From Emticicia oligotrophica DSM 17448 (GTDB taxonomy: Bacteria > Bacteroidota > Bacteroidia > Cytophagales > Spirosomataceae), in NCBI RefSeq assembly GCF_000263195.1, contig NC_018748.1, forward strand, positions 1,984,001-2,048,000: a DNA stretch of 64,000 nucleotides. The letters are read 5' to 3'. Under the pieces are notes generated by a model, which did no database searches, was not told the DNA's origin, and was given only the letters and a program-made list of their open reading frames with translations. Position numbers and translations under genes: made by a program. The number at the start of each line of letters is the position of its first letter. Within the stretch, counting starts at the first letter, position 1. This document shows positions 25,672 to 34,641 of the stretch, in pieces.

Positions 25672-28050
25672 ATGAAAAAACTATCCATCTTTACTATCCT
25701 AAGCCTAAGTTGTGCTTTGGTAGTTGAGGCACAAAGACCAGCCGCAACTACAGAGTATAACGCTAATACTCGATTTGAGCAAATGGGCACTGCTCTTCCA
25801 ACTCCTAATACATTCCGCACAGCAGCGGGTAGCCCCGGAAAAGACTACTGGCAACAAAAAGCAGATTACGACATTAAAGCAGAATTAGATGACACGAAAC
25901 AATCTATTTCAGCTACCGAAAAAATTACTTACACCAATAATGCCCCAGAAGAACTACGTTATTTGTGGCTTCAACTCGACCAAAATCTTTTTGCTAAAGG
26001 TTCGATGGGTTCAAATATTGGCCAATCGGCTATTAATCCTGCCAATGGAGCAAGTTTTAATACTTTATCGAATATGACAGGAGCTAATGCCAAAGATTAT
26101 GGTTTTAAAATTTCAGCTGTAAAAGATGCTCTTGGAAAAGATTTGAGATATACCATCAACGAAACCATGATGCGTGTAGATTTACCAACACCTTTAGCAA
26201 AAGGTATGGCTTTTACGCTACAAGTTGATTGGAAGTTTAATATCGTAGATTTGAAAGGAAGTGGTGCAAGAAGTGGTTACGAGCTTTTCCCGAAAGATGG
26301 AAATGTTTTATATGAAATTGCTCAGTGGTTTCCACGCATGGCCGTGTATGATGATGTAAATGGTTGGCAAAACAAGCAATTTTTAGGTCAAGGTGAGTTT
26401 ACACTTCCATTTGGTGATTATAAAGTAGCCTTGACAGTGCCAAACGATATGGTTGTTGGTGCAACTGGCGAACTTCAAAATGTGAAAGAAGTTCTAACTC
26501 CCACACAAATCAAGCGTTGGGAACAAGCCAAAAACACGAAAAATCCAATTGCAATCGTAACGCAAGAAGAAGCTGAAGCTGCTGAAAAAGGTAAGCCGAC
26601 TGGCAAGAAAACTTGGGTTTATGCCGCAAAAAATGTGCGTGACTTTGCTTTTGCAGCTTCTCGCAAATTTATCTGGGATGCCATGCAAGTTGATGTAGAA
26701 GGTAAAAAAGTTTGGGCGATGTCGCTTTATCCAAAAGAAGCGAATCCACTTTGGGGACAATATTCTACTCGTTTAGTGGCTCATACGCTTACAAGTTATT
26801 CGAAGCGTACGATTCCTTATCCGTACCCAGTTGCGTATTCGGTGCATGGCTCGGTTGGAGGTATGGAATACCCAATGATGAGTTTCAATGGGGCAAGACC
26901 TGAACCAGATGGAACTTACTCTGAAGCAACGAAAAACTTCTTGATTTTAGTTGTTATTCACGAAGTTGGACATAACTTTTTCCCGATGATTGTGAACTCT
27001 GACGAACGTCAATGGTCGTGGATGGATGAAGGTTTAAACTCATTCTTGGAAGGTTTAGCTTGTTTGGAATGGGACAGAAACTTCCCAGCAACTGGTATTG
27101 AGCCTCAATATATTACGGGCTATATGAAAACCGACCCAACTAAGCAGAACTCAATTATGAGTAGCTCAGATAATATTTTACCGGGAACATTTGGACCAAA
27201 TGCTTATTCGAAACCAGCAACGGGTTTAAATATCTTGCGAGAAACAGTGATGGGGCGTGAATTATTTGATTACGCATTTAAAGAATATGCACGTCGTTGG
27301 GCATTTAAGCATCCAACGCCAGCCGATTTCTTCCGTACAATGGAAGATGCATCGGGTGTTGACCTAGATTGGTTCTGGAAAGGATGGTTCTATGGTGTTG
27401 AACCCGCTGACCAAGCTATTGCTAATGTAGAATGGTATAGTATTGATAGTCAAGACCCTACTAAGGTAAAAGCAACAGCTAAAGCGGATGCAGATGCTAA
27501 AGCACAAACACTAAGTAATATCCGAAACAAAACTGATATCAAAGAAACAGTTGTGGAGGCTGACCCAACCATGAGAGATTTCTACAATAGTTATGATAAG
27601 TATGCAGTAAGTGATGCCGATAAGAAAAAGTATGAACAATATTTATCTACTTTAAGTGAAGAAGATAGAAAGCTTGTAGAAGAAGGTAAAAACTTCTATG
27701 TGGTAAGTTTGAAAAACAAAGGTGGGTTGGTAATGCCTGTAATTATCAGAATGGAATTTGAAGATGGTACACACGAAGATGTAAGAATCCCAGCGGAAGT
27801 TTGGCGTTTGAATGATAAAGATGTAAAGAAGACTCTCGTTACAACAAAAAAAGTTGCCAAATTCAAACTTGACCCTTATCACGAAATTCCAGATATTGAT
27901 ACTTCTGATAATGCGTTTCCGAAAGAACCTGAGCAACCAACAAAATTCCAAGCCTTTAAGCAAAGAAGTTTTGGTGGTGGTTCAAACCCAATGCAAGAAG
28001 CATTGAAAAACAAACCATCAGGAACCCAGACAAGTGGAGAGAAGAAGTAA
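25672..28050 (+). CDS. M1 family zinc metallopeptidase, secreted
   Basis: A 792-residue exported aminopeptidase-like enzyme. The signal peptide is MKKLSIFTILSLSCALVVEA. The N-terminal beta-saddle domain reaches about 280. The catalytic domain has the exopeptidase-type motif GGMEYP (396-401) and the zinc site HEVGH (430-434) with Glu453 exactly 18 residues later in MDEGLNSF. These are the residues of gluzincin M1 enzymes. The last ~30 residues are glutamine- and lysine-rich and low-complexity. It probably removes N-terminal residues from peptides in the periplasm. A -7-like TATCTTCG lies about 35 bases before the start; a strong terminator follows. Confidence 0.94.
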   Translation: MKKLSIFTILSLSCALVVEAQRPAATTEYNANTRFEQMGTALPTPNTFRTAAGSPGKDYWQQKADYDIKAELDDTKQSISATEKITYTNNAPEELRYLWLQLDQNLFAKGSMGSNIGQSAINPANGASFNTLSNMTGANAKDYGFKISAVKDALGKDLRYTINETMMRVDLPTPLAKGMAFTLQVDWKFNIVDLKGSGARSGYELFPKDGNVLYEIAQWFPRMAVYDDVNGWQNKQFLGQGEFTLPFGDYKVALTVPNDMVVGATGELQNVKEVLTPTQIKRWEQAKNTKNPIAIVTQEEAEAAEKGKPTGKKTWVYAAKNVRDFAFAASRKFIWDAMQVDVEGKKVWAMSLYPKEANPLWGQYSTRLVAHTLTSYSKRTIPYPYPVAYSVHGSVGGMEYPMMSFNGARPEPDGTYSEATKNFLILVVIHEVGHNFFPMIVNSDERQWSWMDEGLNSFLEGLACLEWDRNFPATGIEPQYITGYMKTDPTKQNSIMSSSDNILPGTFGPNAYSKPATGLNILRETVMGRELFDYAFKEYARRWAFKHPTPADFFRTMEDASGVDLDWFWKGWFYGVEPADQAIANVEWYSIDSQDPTKVKATAKADADAKAQTLSNIRNKTDIKETVVEADPTMRDFYNSYDKYAVSDADKKKYEQYLSTLSEEDRKLVEEGKNFYVVSLKNKGGLVMPVIIRMEFEDGTHEDVRIPAEVWRLNDKDVKKTLVTTKKVAKFKLDPYHEIPDIDTSDNAFPKEPEQPTKFQAFKQRSFGGGSNPMQEALKNKPSGTQTSGEKK

Positions 28051-28078
28051 GGAAAATAGATAAATTTTCTTAATTTTA

Positions 28079-28113
28079 ACGGTGAAGTCAATCAACTGGC
28101 TTCACCGTTTTTT
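28079..28113 (+). terminator. Terminator after the M1 peptidase gene
   Basis: ACGGTGAAG (28079-28087) pairs exactly with CTTCACCGT (28100-28108), followed by TTTTT. Confidence 0.9.
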
Positions 28114-28138
28114 ATTATCATTCAACAACAAAATCATC

Positions 28139-28945
28139 ATGCAGACGCTTCAACTAATCATAGAAAACAACATTGCTCGTGTAACTATCAATCGACCAGA
28201 AAAAGCCAACGCTCTCAACCAAACAGCATGGGACGAAATAAAAGGAGTTTTTGAAAGCCTTGACGAAAACCCTGAAGTAAGAGTAATTGTGCTTGATGGA
28301 GGAGAAAGCAAACACTTTTGTGCAGGGATAGATTTGAGTTTATTGATGTCGGTTTCTCAAACAAATATCGCTTGCGATGCCCGTCGGCGTGAGCGTGTAC
28401 GTAAAGATGTATTGCGTTTACAGGCACCGATTGATGCTATTGAAAATTGCTCAAAACCAGTTTTGGCGGCCATTCATGGTGGTTGTATTGGTGGAGGAAT
28501 AGATTTAATCTGTGCCTGTGATATGCGTTATTGTACAGATGATGCCTATTTTACTATCAAAGAGATAGATATGGGAATGGTGGCAGATTTGGGCACTTTA
28601 CAGCGTTTACCAAAGATTATTGGCGATGGTTTGGTGAGAGAAATGGCCTACACAGGCAGAAATGTTGAAGGAAAAGAGGCTGAGAAAATCGGTATAGTCA
28701 ATCGCTCGTTTACTGATAAAGAATCAATGATGACAGAAGTGATGAAAATAGCGGCAATGATTGCTTCTAAATCACCCTTATCTATTCGTGGGACTAAACA
28801 TATTTTACTTCACACTCGCGATCACTCTGTGGCGGATGGGCTGAATTATATGGCCACTTGGAATGCGGCTATGCTACTTTCAAATGATTTAAAAGAAGCT
28901 TTCTCTGCAAAGTTAGAAAAGCGTAATACAAATTTTGAAGATTGA
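28139..28945 (+). CDS. Crotonase family, delta(3,5)-delta(2,4)-dienoyl-CoA isomerase-like
   Basis: A 268-residue enzyme of the enoyl-CoA hydratase/isomerase family. The start at 28139 is chosen because an upstream in-frame ATG (28082) sits in the preceding terminator. The oxyanion-hole regions are KHFCAGIDLSLL and AIHGGCIGGGIDL. The catalytic acids typical of dienoyl-CoA isomerase are present: Asp in CDMRYC, Glu in IKEIDMG and Asp in VADLGTLQRLP, the last stretch being diagnostic for that subgroup rather than for hydratases. It probably reshuffles double bonds during oxidation of unsaturated fatty acids. An alkane hydroxylase gene lies 33 kb away but there is no direct link. Confidence 0.87.
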   Translation: MQTLQLIIENNIARVTINRPEKANALNQTAWDEIKGVFESLDENPEVRVIVLDGGESKHFCAGIDLSLLMSVSQTNIACDARRRERVRKDVLRLQAPIDAIENCSKPVLAAIHGGCIGGGIDLICACDMRYCTDDAYFTIKEIDMGMVADLGTLQRLPKIIGDGLVREMAYTGRNVEGKEAEKIGIVNRSFTDKESMMTEVMKIAAMIASKSPLSIRGTKHILLHTRDHSVADGLNYMATWNAAMLLSNDLKEAFSAKLEKRNTNFED

Positions 28946-29066
28946 GTAAAACTGCCTAATTTTAATATTATGGATACTTAGTTGTGCAATAGAATTGGAA
29001 AATTTCAATAAAACCGAAAGAAAATTAGCTTTTTTTTAAGGAAATAGCTCATTTATTCTAAAAAAG

Positions 29067-29098
29067 TTGGCTTTTCAATTGGAAAGGCTGTAATTTTG
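29067..29098 (+). promoter_or_regulatory. Promoter of the aminotransferase gene, Bacteroidota type
   Basis: TTG at 29067-29069, a 21-base spacer and TAATTTTG at 29091-29098, identical in the -7 to the atpD promoter. Confidence 0.7.
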
Positions 29099-29162
29099 CA
29101 CCCGAATTTGAGCAAATGCCTAATTCTTCAATTTTATTATCAAAATTTTACATCTAAGTATC

Positions 29163-30365
29163 ATGTCTGCATTAAATTTAGTTGCCGACAGAATCAATGC
29201 GTTGGAAGAATCAGCCACGCTTGGTATGTCGAAAAAGTCTCGTGAATTAGCGGCACAGGGACACAAAGTAATCAATCTCTCCGTTGGAGAACCTGATTTC
29301 AAAACCCCAAAACACATCTGCGAAGCTGCCAAAGCAGCTATCGACGCTGGTTTTCACCACTACACTCCTGTAGCAGGTATTCCTGAACTACGAAAGGCTA
29401 TTGCAGACAAGCTTAAACGTGAGAATAACATTGATTGGAAACCTGAAAACATCGTAATCTCTACTGGTGCAAAACATTCTTTGGCCAATGTGATTCAATG
29501 TTTGGTTAATCCAGGAGATGAAGTAGTAATTTTGGCTCCATACTGGGTAAGTTACTCAGAAATGGTGAAATTGGCAGACGGCAAATCGGTAATTGTTGAT
29601 GGTGCTTTTGAAAATGATTTCAAAGTAACTCCAGCACAATTAGAAGCAGCTATTACAGAGCGTACGAAAATTGTAATGTATGCTTCTCCAAACAACCCAA
29701 CGGGTTCGGTGTATAGCGAGGCAGAATTGAGAGCATTAGCGGCAGTAATCGAAAAACACGAAAATGTGTTTGTCTTAGCTGATGAAATCTACGAATATAT
29801 CAACTTTACAGATGAAGGCCATTTCAGCATGGGGTCTATTCCAGCATTGAAAGACCGTGTAATTACAGTAAATGGTTTTGCTAAAGGTTTTGCCATGACT
29901 GGCTGGCGTTTAGGATATATTGCCGCAGCAAAATGGATTGCTGATGCCGTAGAAAAACTTCAAGGACAAGTTACATCAGGTACCAACTCTATCGCTCAAC
30001 GTGCAGCAGTTGTGGCATGGGATGATACAGCGGCAGCTGAATCAATGAAATTGGCGTACTTACGTCGTCGTGATTTAGTGGTTGGTTTATTAAGAGAAAT
30101 TCCAGGTTTTAAAGTAAATATGCCAGATGGTGCATTTTATGCATTTCCTGATGTAAGTTATTATTTCGGAAAATCTGATGGAAACGTAACCATCAAAGAT
30201 GCTGACCAATTGTGTATGTGGTTGCTCGAAACAGCTCACGTAGCACTTGTTGGTGGTGGTTCGTTTGGTGCTCCAAATTGCTTACGTTTATCAACCGCTG
30301 CCTCTGATGAAGCTCTGACAGAAGCGGTGGCAAGAGTGAAAGCAGCTTTGGCAACATTGAAATAA
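29163..30365 (+). CDS. PLP-dependent aminotransferase, aspartate (class I) type
   Basis: A 400-residue cytoplasmic aminotransferase of the AspB/AAT-Ib type. It has NLSVGEPDFKTPKHI near the start, YTPVAGIPELRKAIA, the cofactor-contact region NPTGSVYSE, ADEIYEYI and the PLP lysine in NGFAKGFAMTGWRLGYIA; the C-terminal arginine for the substrate carboxylate is in NCLRLSTA. It most likely transfers amino groups between aspartate and 2-oxoglutarate, with possible activity on aromatic or prephenate-type substrates. A clean promoter precedes it and a very strong hairpin follows in the convergent gap. Confidence 0.93.
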   Translation: MSALNLVADRINALEESATLGMSKKSRELAAQGHKVINLSVGEPDFKTPKHICEAAKAAIDAGFHHYTPVAGIPELRKAIADKLKRENNIDWKPENIVISTGAKHSLANVIQCLVNPGDEVVILAPYWVSYSEMVKLADGKSVIVDGAFENDFKVTPAQLEAAITERTKIVMYASPNNPTGSVYSEAELRALAAVIEKHENVFVLADEIYEYINFTDEGHFSMGSIPALKDRVITVNGFAKGFAMTGWRLGYIAAAKWIADAVEKLQGQVTSGTNSIAQRAAVVAWDDTAAAESMKLAYLRRRDLVVGLLREIPGFKVNMPDGAFYAFPDVSYYFGKSDGNVTIKDADQLCMWLLETAHVALVGGGSFGAPNCLRLSTAASDEALTEAVARVKAALATLK

Positions 30366-30379
30366 GGAGATTTATGTTT

Positions 30380-30412
30380 AAGGAAGACTTCGCTCTAAGC
30401 GAAGTCTTCCTT
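30380..30412. terminator. Bidirectional terminator between the aminotransferase and GNAT genes
   Basis: A 15-base stem with no mismatch, AAGGAAGACTTCGCT (30380-30394) and AGCGAAGTCTTCCTT (30398-30412), around a three-base loop. Confidence 0.85.
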
Positions 30413-30418
30413 ATTATA

Positions 30419-30982
30419 TCAACCCCTCCAATCCCAAACCACAACTCTCCAAACTTCGCCTAAGGCTTCATCATGAAAATCTTTTACTGGGATAAAACCC
30501 ACACGGGCGTGAGCCTTCAATGAACGTGTATTATTCGTTGAAATATCGGTTACGCACATTTCAAATTTTGCAGCTAATTCTTCTCGGAGTTTCTGATACA
30601 TTCCATCAAAGAAGCCCATACTTCGGTAGCCCTCTCCCACACAAACTTGCCCCATAACTACATAATTAAAATCTTTTAGCTTTTGTTCGTCGTAATCGAT
30701 TTCATCAATAGCCTCGAATAAGGTCTTTAGTTCTGGAACACCGTTTTTAAATTCTGGCAACATAGCTAAGCAATAAGCCACAACTGTATCTCCATCTTTC
30801 ACGATAACACTTGGTTGGGCATCGTTCATAGCCTTCAATACGGCATATTCGTGCTCTACCGTTACAAATCCTTGACTTTGAATTTGTTCTGGTGTGAGGT
30901 TTTTCTTTAAGTTTTTTTGTTGGAGGGCTAAAATTCCCCTTACGTCCTCGTCACTGCTAACGGTTGTAATGATTGGATTCAT
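30419..30982 (-). CDS. GNAT family N-acetyltransferase
   Basis: A 187-residue protein with the GNAT pattern: ILALQQKNLKKNL near the start, VIVKDGDTVVAYCLAML as the beta2-beta3 strands, VVMGQVCVGEGYRSMGFFDGMYQKL as the acetyl-CoA binding region (the usual Q/RxxGxG/A is varied to GEGYRSMG), and NNTRSLKAHARVGFI at the end. The substrate is unknown. No neighbour hints at its role; it is convergent with the aminotransferase gene and divergent from the lactonase gene. Confidence 0.85.
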   Translation of the reverse strand: MNPIITTVSSDEDVRGILALQQKNLKKNLTPEQIQSQGFVTVEHEYAVLKAMNDAQPSVIVKDGDTVVAYCLAMLPEFKNGVPELKTLFEAIDEIDYDEQKLKDFNYVVMGQVCVGEGYRSMGFFDGMYQKLREELAAKFEMCVTDISTNNTRSLKAHARVGFIPVKDFHDEALGEVWRVVVWDWRG

Positions 30983-31144
30983 TGAAGTACTGACGTTTGA
31001 TTAAAGCTCGAAATTAAAGTTCTTTATCAATGAATTAAAGGATTTACTACATTGAATTTTATGCACCATAATTAAAGGAAAAAATTTCGCTTATTTACTC
31101 ATAATCATATTCGAGTATTCGTAGAAAACTTCCTATTATTCATC

Positions 31145-31152
31145 TATCTTTG
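31145..31152 (+). promoter_or_regulatory. Candidate -7 element TATCTTTG for the lactonase gene
   Basis: A perfect TAnnTTTG match, 30 bases before the ATG. The -33 region is only weakly T-rich. Confidence 0.45.
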
Positions 31153-31182
31153 GGCATTGTTTAACACTACGTCAATCAATTC

Positions 31183-32364
31183 ATGAACTTCAAAAATATT
31201 ATCTCAGGCTTACTTTGTAGCTTTTTTCTTTGCCCACAAATAGGTATCTCACAAAATACGACTGAACAATACCTCTTGGTTGGAACCTACACTCGCAAAA
31301 ATAGCGAAGGAATTTACGTCTATAAATTTAATTTAAATACGGGCGACTTCAGTCGTGTTAGTGTAGCTTCGGGCATTAAAAATCCATCTTTTTTAGCTGT
31401 TTCTCCTAATCAAAAATTTGTTTATGCAGTTTCAGAAATCAGCGATGGGATAGTCTATTCGTACAGTTTCGATAAAAATACGGGTATGCTCACAAACCTA
31501 AATACGCAGTCGGCTGGTGGGGCAGACCCTTGCCATATTAGTGTCGATAAAACAGGAAAATGGGTTTTAGTTGGTAATTATTCGGGAGGAAATTTATCTA
31601 TTTTACCAGTAGAGCCGAATGGTTCGCTTAGTGCTGCAAGTCAAACAATTAATCATTCTGGAAGTGGACCCAATAAAGGTAGACAAGAAAAACCACACGT
31701 TCATTCGGTGAATATTTCTCCGAATAATCGAGATGTTTTTGTGCCAGATTTAGGAATAGATAAAATCATGACCTATAGCCTAAACGCACAAAATGGTAAA
31801 TTAGTAGAAGGAAAACCAGCGTTTACGAAAGTGGCTGATGGTTCGGGGCCTCGCCATTTTACGATTCATCCCAACGGAAAATTTGCCTATGTGATTCAAG
31901 AACTAAGTAGCACGGTTACAGCCTTTAATTATGTTTCAGGAAAACTATCTCCTATTCAGACAATTACTACGCTTGCGAAGGATTTTAAATATAAAAACAA
32001 GAGTTTTTGTGCTGATATTCATATCTCGCCCGATGGGAAGTTTTTATATGGCTCAAATCGTTTTGTAGATGCAGGAAATAAAAACGGCATTTTTGCTCCT
32101 AATAATACTACTGATACAATAGTAATATATAGTATTGACCCCAAAACAGGTAAACTGACTTACATTGGAAATGAACCAGTTTTAGGAAAAATACCTCGTA
32201 ATTTTATGATTACACCCAACGGAAAATTTGTTTTGGTTGCCAATCAAGAAACAGACAATATCACGATTTTTAATAGAGATGTTAAAACAGGAAAATTATC
32301 GCCAACAGGTAAACAAATTGAAGTTCCTGTACCTGTTTGTTTGAAGATGATTGATGTGAAATAA
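31183..32364 (+). CDS. Secreted lactonase family beta-propeller (6-phosphogluconolactonase-like)
   Basis: A 393-residue protein with a signal peptide (MNFKNIISGLLCSFFLCPQI, then GISQN). The mature part is a seven-bladed propeller of the YbhE/lactonase family: LLVGTYTRKNSEGIYVYKF, NPSFLAVSPNQKFVYAVSE, DPCHISVDKTGKWVLVGNYSGG, HVHSVNISPNN, GPRHFTIHPNGKFAYVIQE and PRNFMITPNGKFVLVANQE. Cytoplasmic relatives hydrolyse 6-phosphogluconolactone. Because this one is exported, a phosphorylated sugar lactone is an unlikely substrate; a free sugar lactone is more probable (inference). It is a single gene. Confidence 0.88.
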   Translation: MNFKNIISGLLCSFFLCPQIGISQNTTEQYLLVGTYTRKNSEGIYVYKFNLNTGDFSRVSVASGIKNPSFLAVSPNQKFVYAVSEISDGIVYSYSFDKNTGMLTNLNTQSAGGADPCHISVDKTGKWVLVGNYSGGNLSILPVEPNGSLSAASQTINHSGSGPNKGRQEKPHVHSVNISPNNRDVFVPDLGIDKIMTYSLNAQNGKLVEGKPAFTKVADGSGPRHFTIHPNGKFAYVIQELSSTVTAFNYVSGKLSPIQTITTLAKDFKYKNKSFCADIHISPDGKFLYGSNRFVDAGNKNGIFAPNNTTDTIVIYSIDPKTGKLTYIGNEPVLGKIPRNFMITPNGKFVLVANQETDNITIFNRDVKTGKLSPTGKQIEVPVPVCLKMIDVK

Positions 32365-32368
32365 TTTA

Positions 32369-32528
32369 GTAGGACAAGTTTCTAAGTTGTTTTGATATTT
32401 GACAAGTTAAAAACTTGTCCTACAAGTAGGATTGCATGGAGCAGTTAATTTGAAAAAAAATCAGTTTTAGCTAAAACTAACTTGTAGCTAGCTAAAACCG
32501 ATTTTAAAATAACAAGTTGGAAACTTGT
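32369..32528. repeat. Three copies of ACAAGTT-N3-AACTTGT palindrome in a convergent gap
   Basis: 17-base copies start at 32374, 32402 and 32512 with arms ACAAGTT and A(A/G)(C/G)TTGT. The first two are joined into a larger hairpin by flanking GTAGG (from 32369) and CCTAC (to 32423). Between copies two and three, TTTTAGCT and AGCTAAAA words form another stem. The whole gap between the lactonase and TonB receptor genes is made of this material. Confidence 0.75.
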
Positions 32529-32537
32529 GCTACAACC

Positions 32538-34622
32538 TTACAAAAATAAACTTAAACTCGCACCAAATTGCCAATTTCTCGGCATGGCCGCATTAAAGAA
32601 ACGATTACCAACCGCATTGATGTCGTTTCCGAGGCTATATACTTCATTTAGTAGATTATCGCCAGCGGTATAAATATTCAAACCAACTCGTTTGAAACTC
32701 TTACGAAAACCAATTCTGGCATTTAATAGTTTATAGCTATTTGCATAAACGGTATTGGCATCATTGAGAGGCATTCTATCTGTAAAGTTAAAGGTAGAAT
32801 TTAGGTAAACGCCAATTTTTGTTTGTAAATCTAAGCCCGAAACCCATACTTGGCGTGGCACGCCCGTAAGTGCATTTCCCGATAAGTCGGTTTTGAGTTG
32901 TAAGTAATTCTTGAAGCTATAATCATTGAAAGTATAGCTCGTGAAAAGGCGTAATTCTTGAATAAATTCTTTATCAACATGCTTGATGATAAAGCAATTC
33001 AGTGATAATTCAAGTCCATTTTGAAGCGTGCTTCCTGCGTTTGTAAAAATCTCTCTTCCTGCATTATCAGTTCTTCGAACGATTGTATTTTTTAAGCGAA
33101 ACGAATACGCCGTAACATCAAAATTAATTCGCTTGTTAAATAAATTTCCCCGTGTACCGATTTCGTAGTTAATGCCCTTTTCGGGTGCGAGCGATGGGAC
33201 AAACGAACTAGTTTGGTAGCCACTGATATATTCTGTAACGGTTGGCGGTGAAAAACCACTGCTAACACTCGCAAAAATTGAGATTTTATCTTGTATATTC
33301 TTCAAAAGGGCAATTCTTGGTAAAAATGCCGCAGGTAATAACTCGGAAATCGGCTTGATTTTCGGAGCATCCGATAGACGAGTAAAATCATACTTGAAAC
33401 GATTATAGCTACCGCCAATTGTCAGAATAAAGTTTTGTGGCAAATCGGTTTCCAACTGGCCAAACAAGAAATAATTCCAAGCGGCTACGTTATCATTGGT
33501 TTGTAGGGTATCAATTACTCCTGCTTTATTCCCAAAATTGCGAATCACCCAAGCTGACTTTTGTAGTTCACCACCAACTGTAAAACGATTTTTGAGTTGC
33601 CCCAAATCAAAAACATAATTCATGCGTGTACGACCACCAAAAGTCTGTTCATTACGAATTTCATAATTAGTAATAAATGGATTACGTAGCTCCGAAATTG
33701 TTCCATAAACACTCGTTACGTTTGTCCAATGAGAATTAAGGTGGTATTCTTGCGAAACACCAATATTGAATAATTTCTGATAAATTCCTGCTTTTTGTTG
33801 AATCGGACTTGGTAAAGTAGCAGTGGCCAAACGAGCCTGACTTGGGTCTTTTTCGAACTGTGCTTGTGTAAGTCCACCGGGCGTTTGGTAATGAATATCA
33901 GAATAAAGTGTTGAAATATTTAAGGTTTTCTTATCTGACACGAAATAACTTGAACGCCAGCTAAGAACATCTCGCACCATTGCACTGTTTTGTCGATATC
34001 CATCAGATTGGGCGTGGGCATAGCTCAAAACACTATTGACTTTCGCCGAAGCCACATTCCAAGCAAGATTACGATTTTGTAAACCATAACTGCCATAAGC
34101 TATGCTAGAAGTGAGATAATTGGTGCTTTCTTTCTTGCCTTCTGCCTTGCTTCCGCCAAGCAGGATTACACCGCCAGTTCCTGCCCCATAAACACTTCCT
34201 GCGGGTCCTTTGATTACCTCAATATTACTGATAGTATTCATATCAATGGCATTTAAAAAGGTATTGCCATTACCATCAGTTAGCGGAATATCATTCCAGT
34301 AAACTTTTACATTACGCACCCCAAAAGGCGAACGTAGCGAACTTCCACGAATGGCTAAACGATAGCTTCCTGGCGAGCGTTCTTCCATGCGTACTCCCGC
34401 TAAGGTATTAAAAACGGGTACAAGTGTAGTATTTTCAAATCGTTGTATGTCTTTGATTGTCAGTAAATTAACTGAGGCAGCGGTTTCGCTTAACTTTCTT
34501 TCTGATTCAAAACCTCGAACAATAACTTCATTGAGTTGCTTTGTGGAATCTGCTTTTTGGGCAAAACTATTGAGAGCAATAAAACTGAAAATAAGAATAT
34601 TTGAAAAGTAGAATTTAAGCAT
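32538..34622 (-). CDS. TonB-dependent outer-membrane receptor
   Basis: A 694-residue receptor from the ATG at 34622, which begins the signal peptide MLKFYFSNILIFSFIALNSF; a start nine codons earlier would overlap comEC. After cleavage the TonB box region may be LNEVIVRG. The plug domain covers about 40-160 (SLRSPFGVRNVKVYWNDIPLT, IEVIKGPAGSVYGAGTGG). The rest is a beta barrel ending in an aromatic residue and leucine (SLSLFL). No carboxypeptidase-like N-terminal extension and no SusD partner gene is present, so it is closer to siderophore, vitamin or metal receptors than to SusC. The ligand is unknown. It lies last in a tight minus-strand run with comEC. Confidence 0.92.
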   Translation of the reverse strand: MLKFYFSNILIFSFIALNSFAQKADSTKQLNEVIVRGFESERKLSETAASVNLLTIKDIQRFENTTLVPVFNTLAGVRMEERSPGSYRLAIRGSSLRSPFGVRNVKVYWNDIPLTDGNGNTFLNAIDMNTISNIEVIKGPAGSVYGAGTGGVILLGGSKAEGKKESTNYLTSSIAYGSYGLQNRNLAWNVASAKVNSVLSYAHAQSDGYRQNSAMVRDVLSWRSSYFVSDKKTLNISTLYSDIHYQTPGGLTQAQFEKDPSQARLATATLPSPIQQKAGIYQKLFNIGVSQEYHLNSHWTNVTSVYGTISELRNPFITNYEIRNEQTFGGRTRMNYVFDLGQLKNRFTVGGELQKSAWVIRNFGNKAGVIDTLQTNDNVAAWNYFLFGQLETDLPQNFILTIGGSYNRFKYDFTRLSDAPKIKPISELLPAAFLPRIALLKNIQDKISIFASVSSGFSPPTVTEYISGYQTSSFVPSLAPEKGINYEIGTRGNLFNKRINFDVTAYSFRLKNTIVRRTDNAGREIFTNAGSTLQNGLELSLNCFIIKHVDKEFIQELRLFTSYTFNDYSFKNYLQLKTDLSGNALTGVPRQVWVSGLDLQTKIGVYLNSTFNFTDRMPLNDANTVYANSYKLLNARIGFRKSFKRVGLNIYTAGDNLLNEVYSLGNDINAVGNRFFNAAMPRNWQFGASLSLFL

Positions 34623-34641
34623 TTGTTTATTTAAAATGTAA

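Noticed and set aside
28082-28138. N-terminal extension of the crotonase gene
   Set aside because: It starts within the terminator hairpin of the M1 peptidase gene; the ATG at 28139 matches crotonase N-termini.
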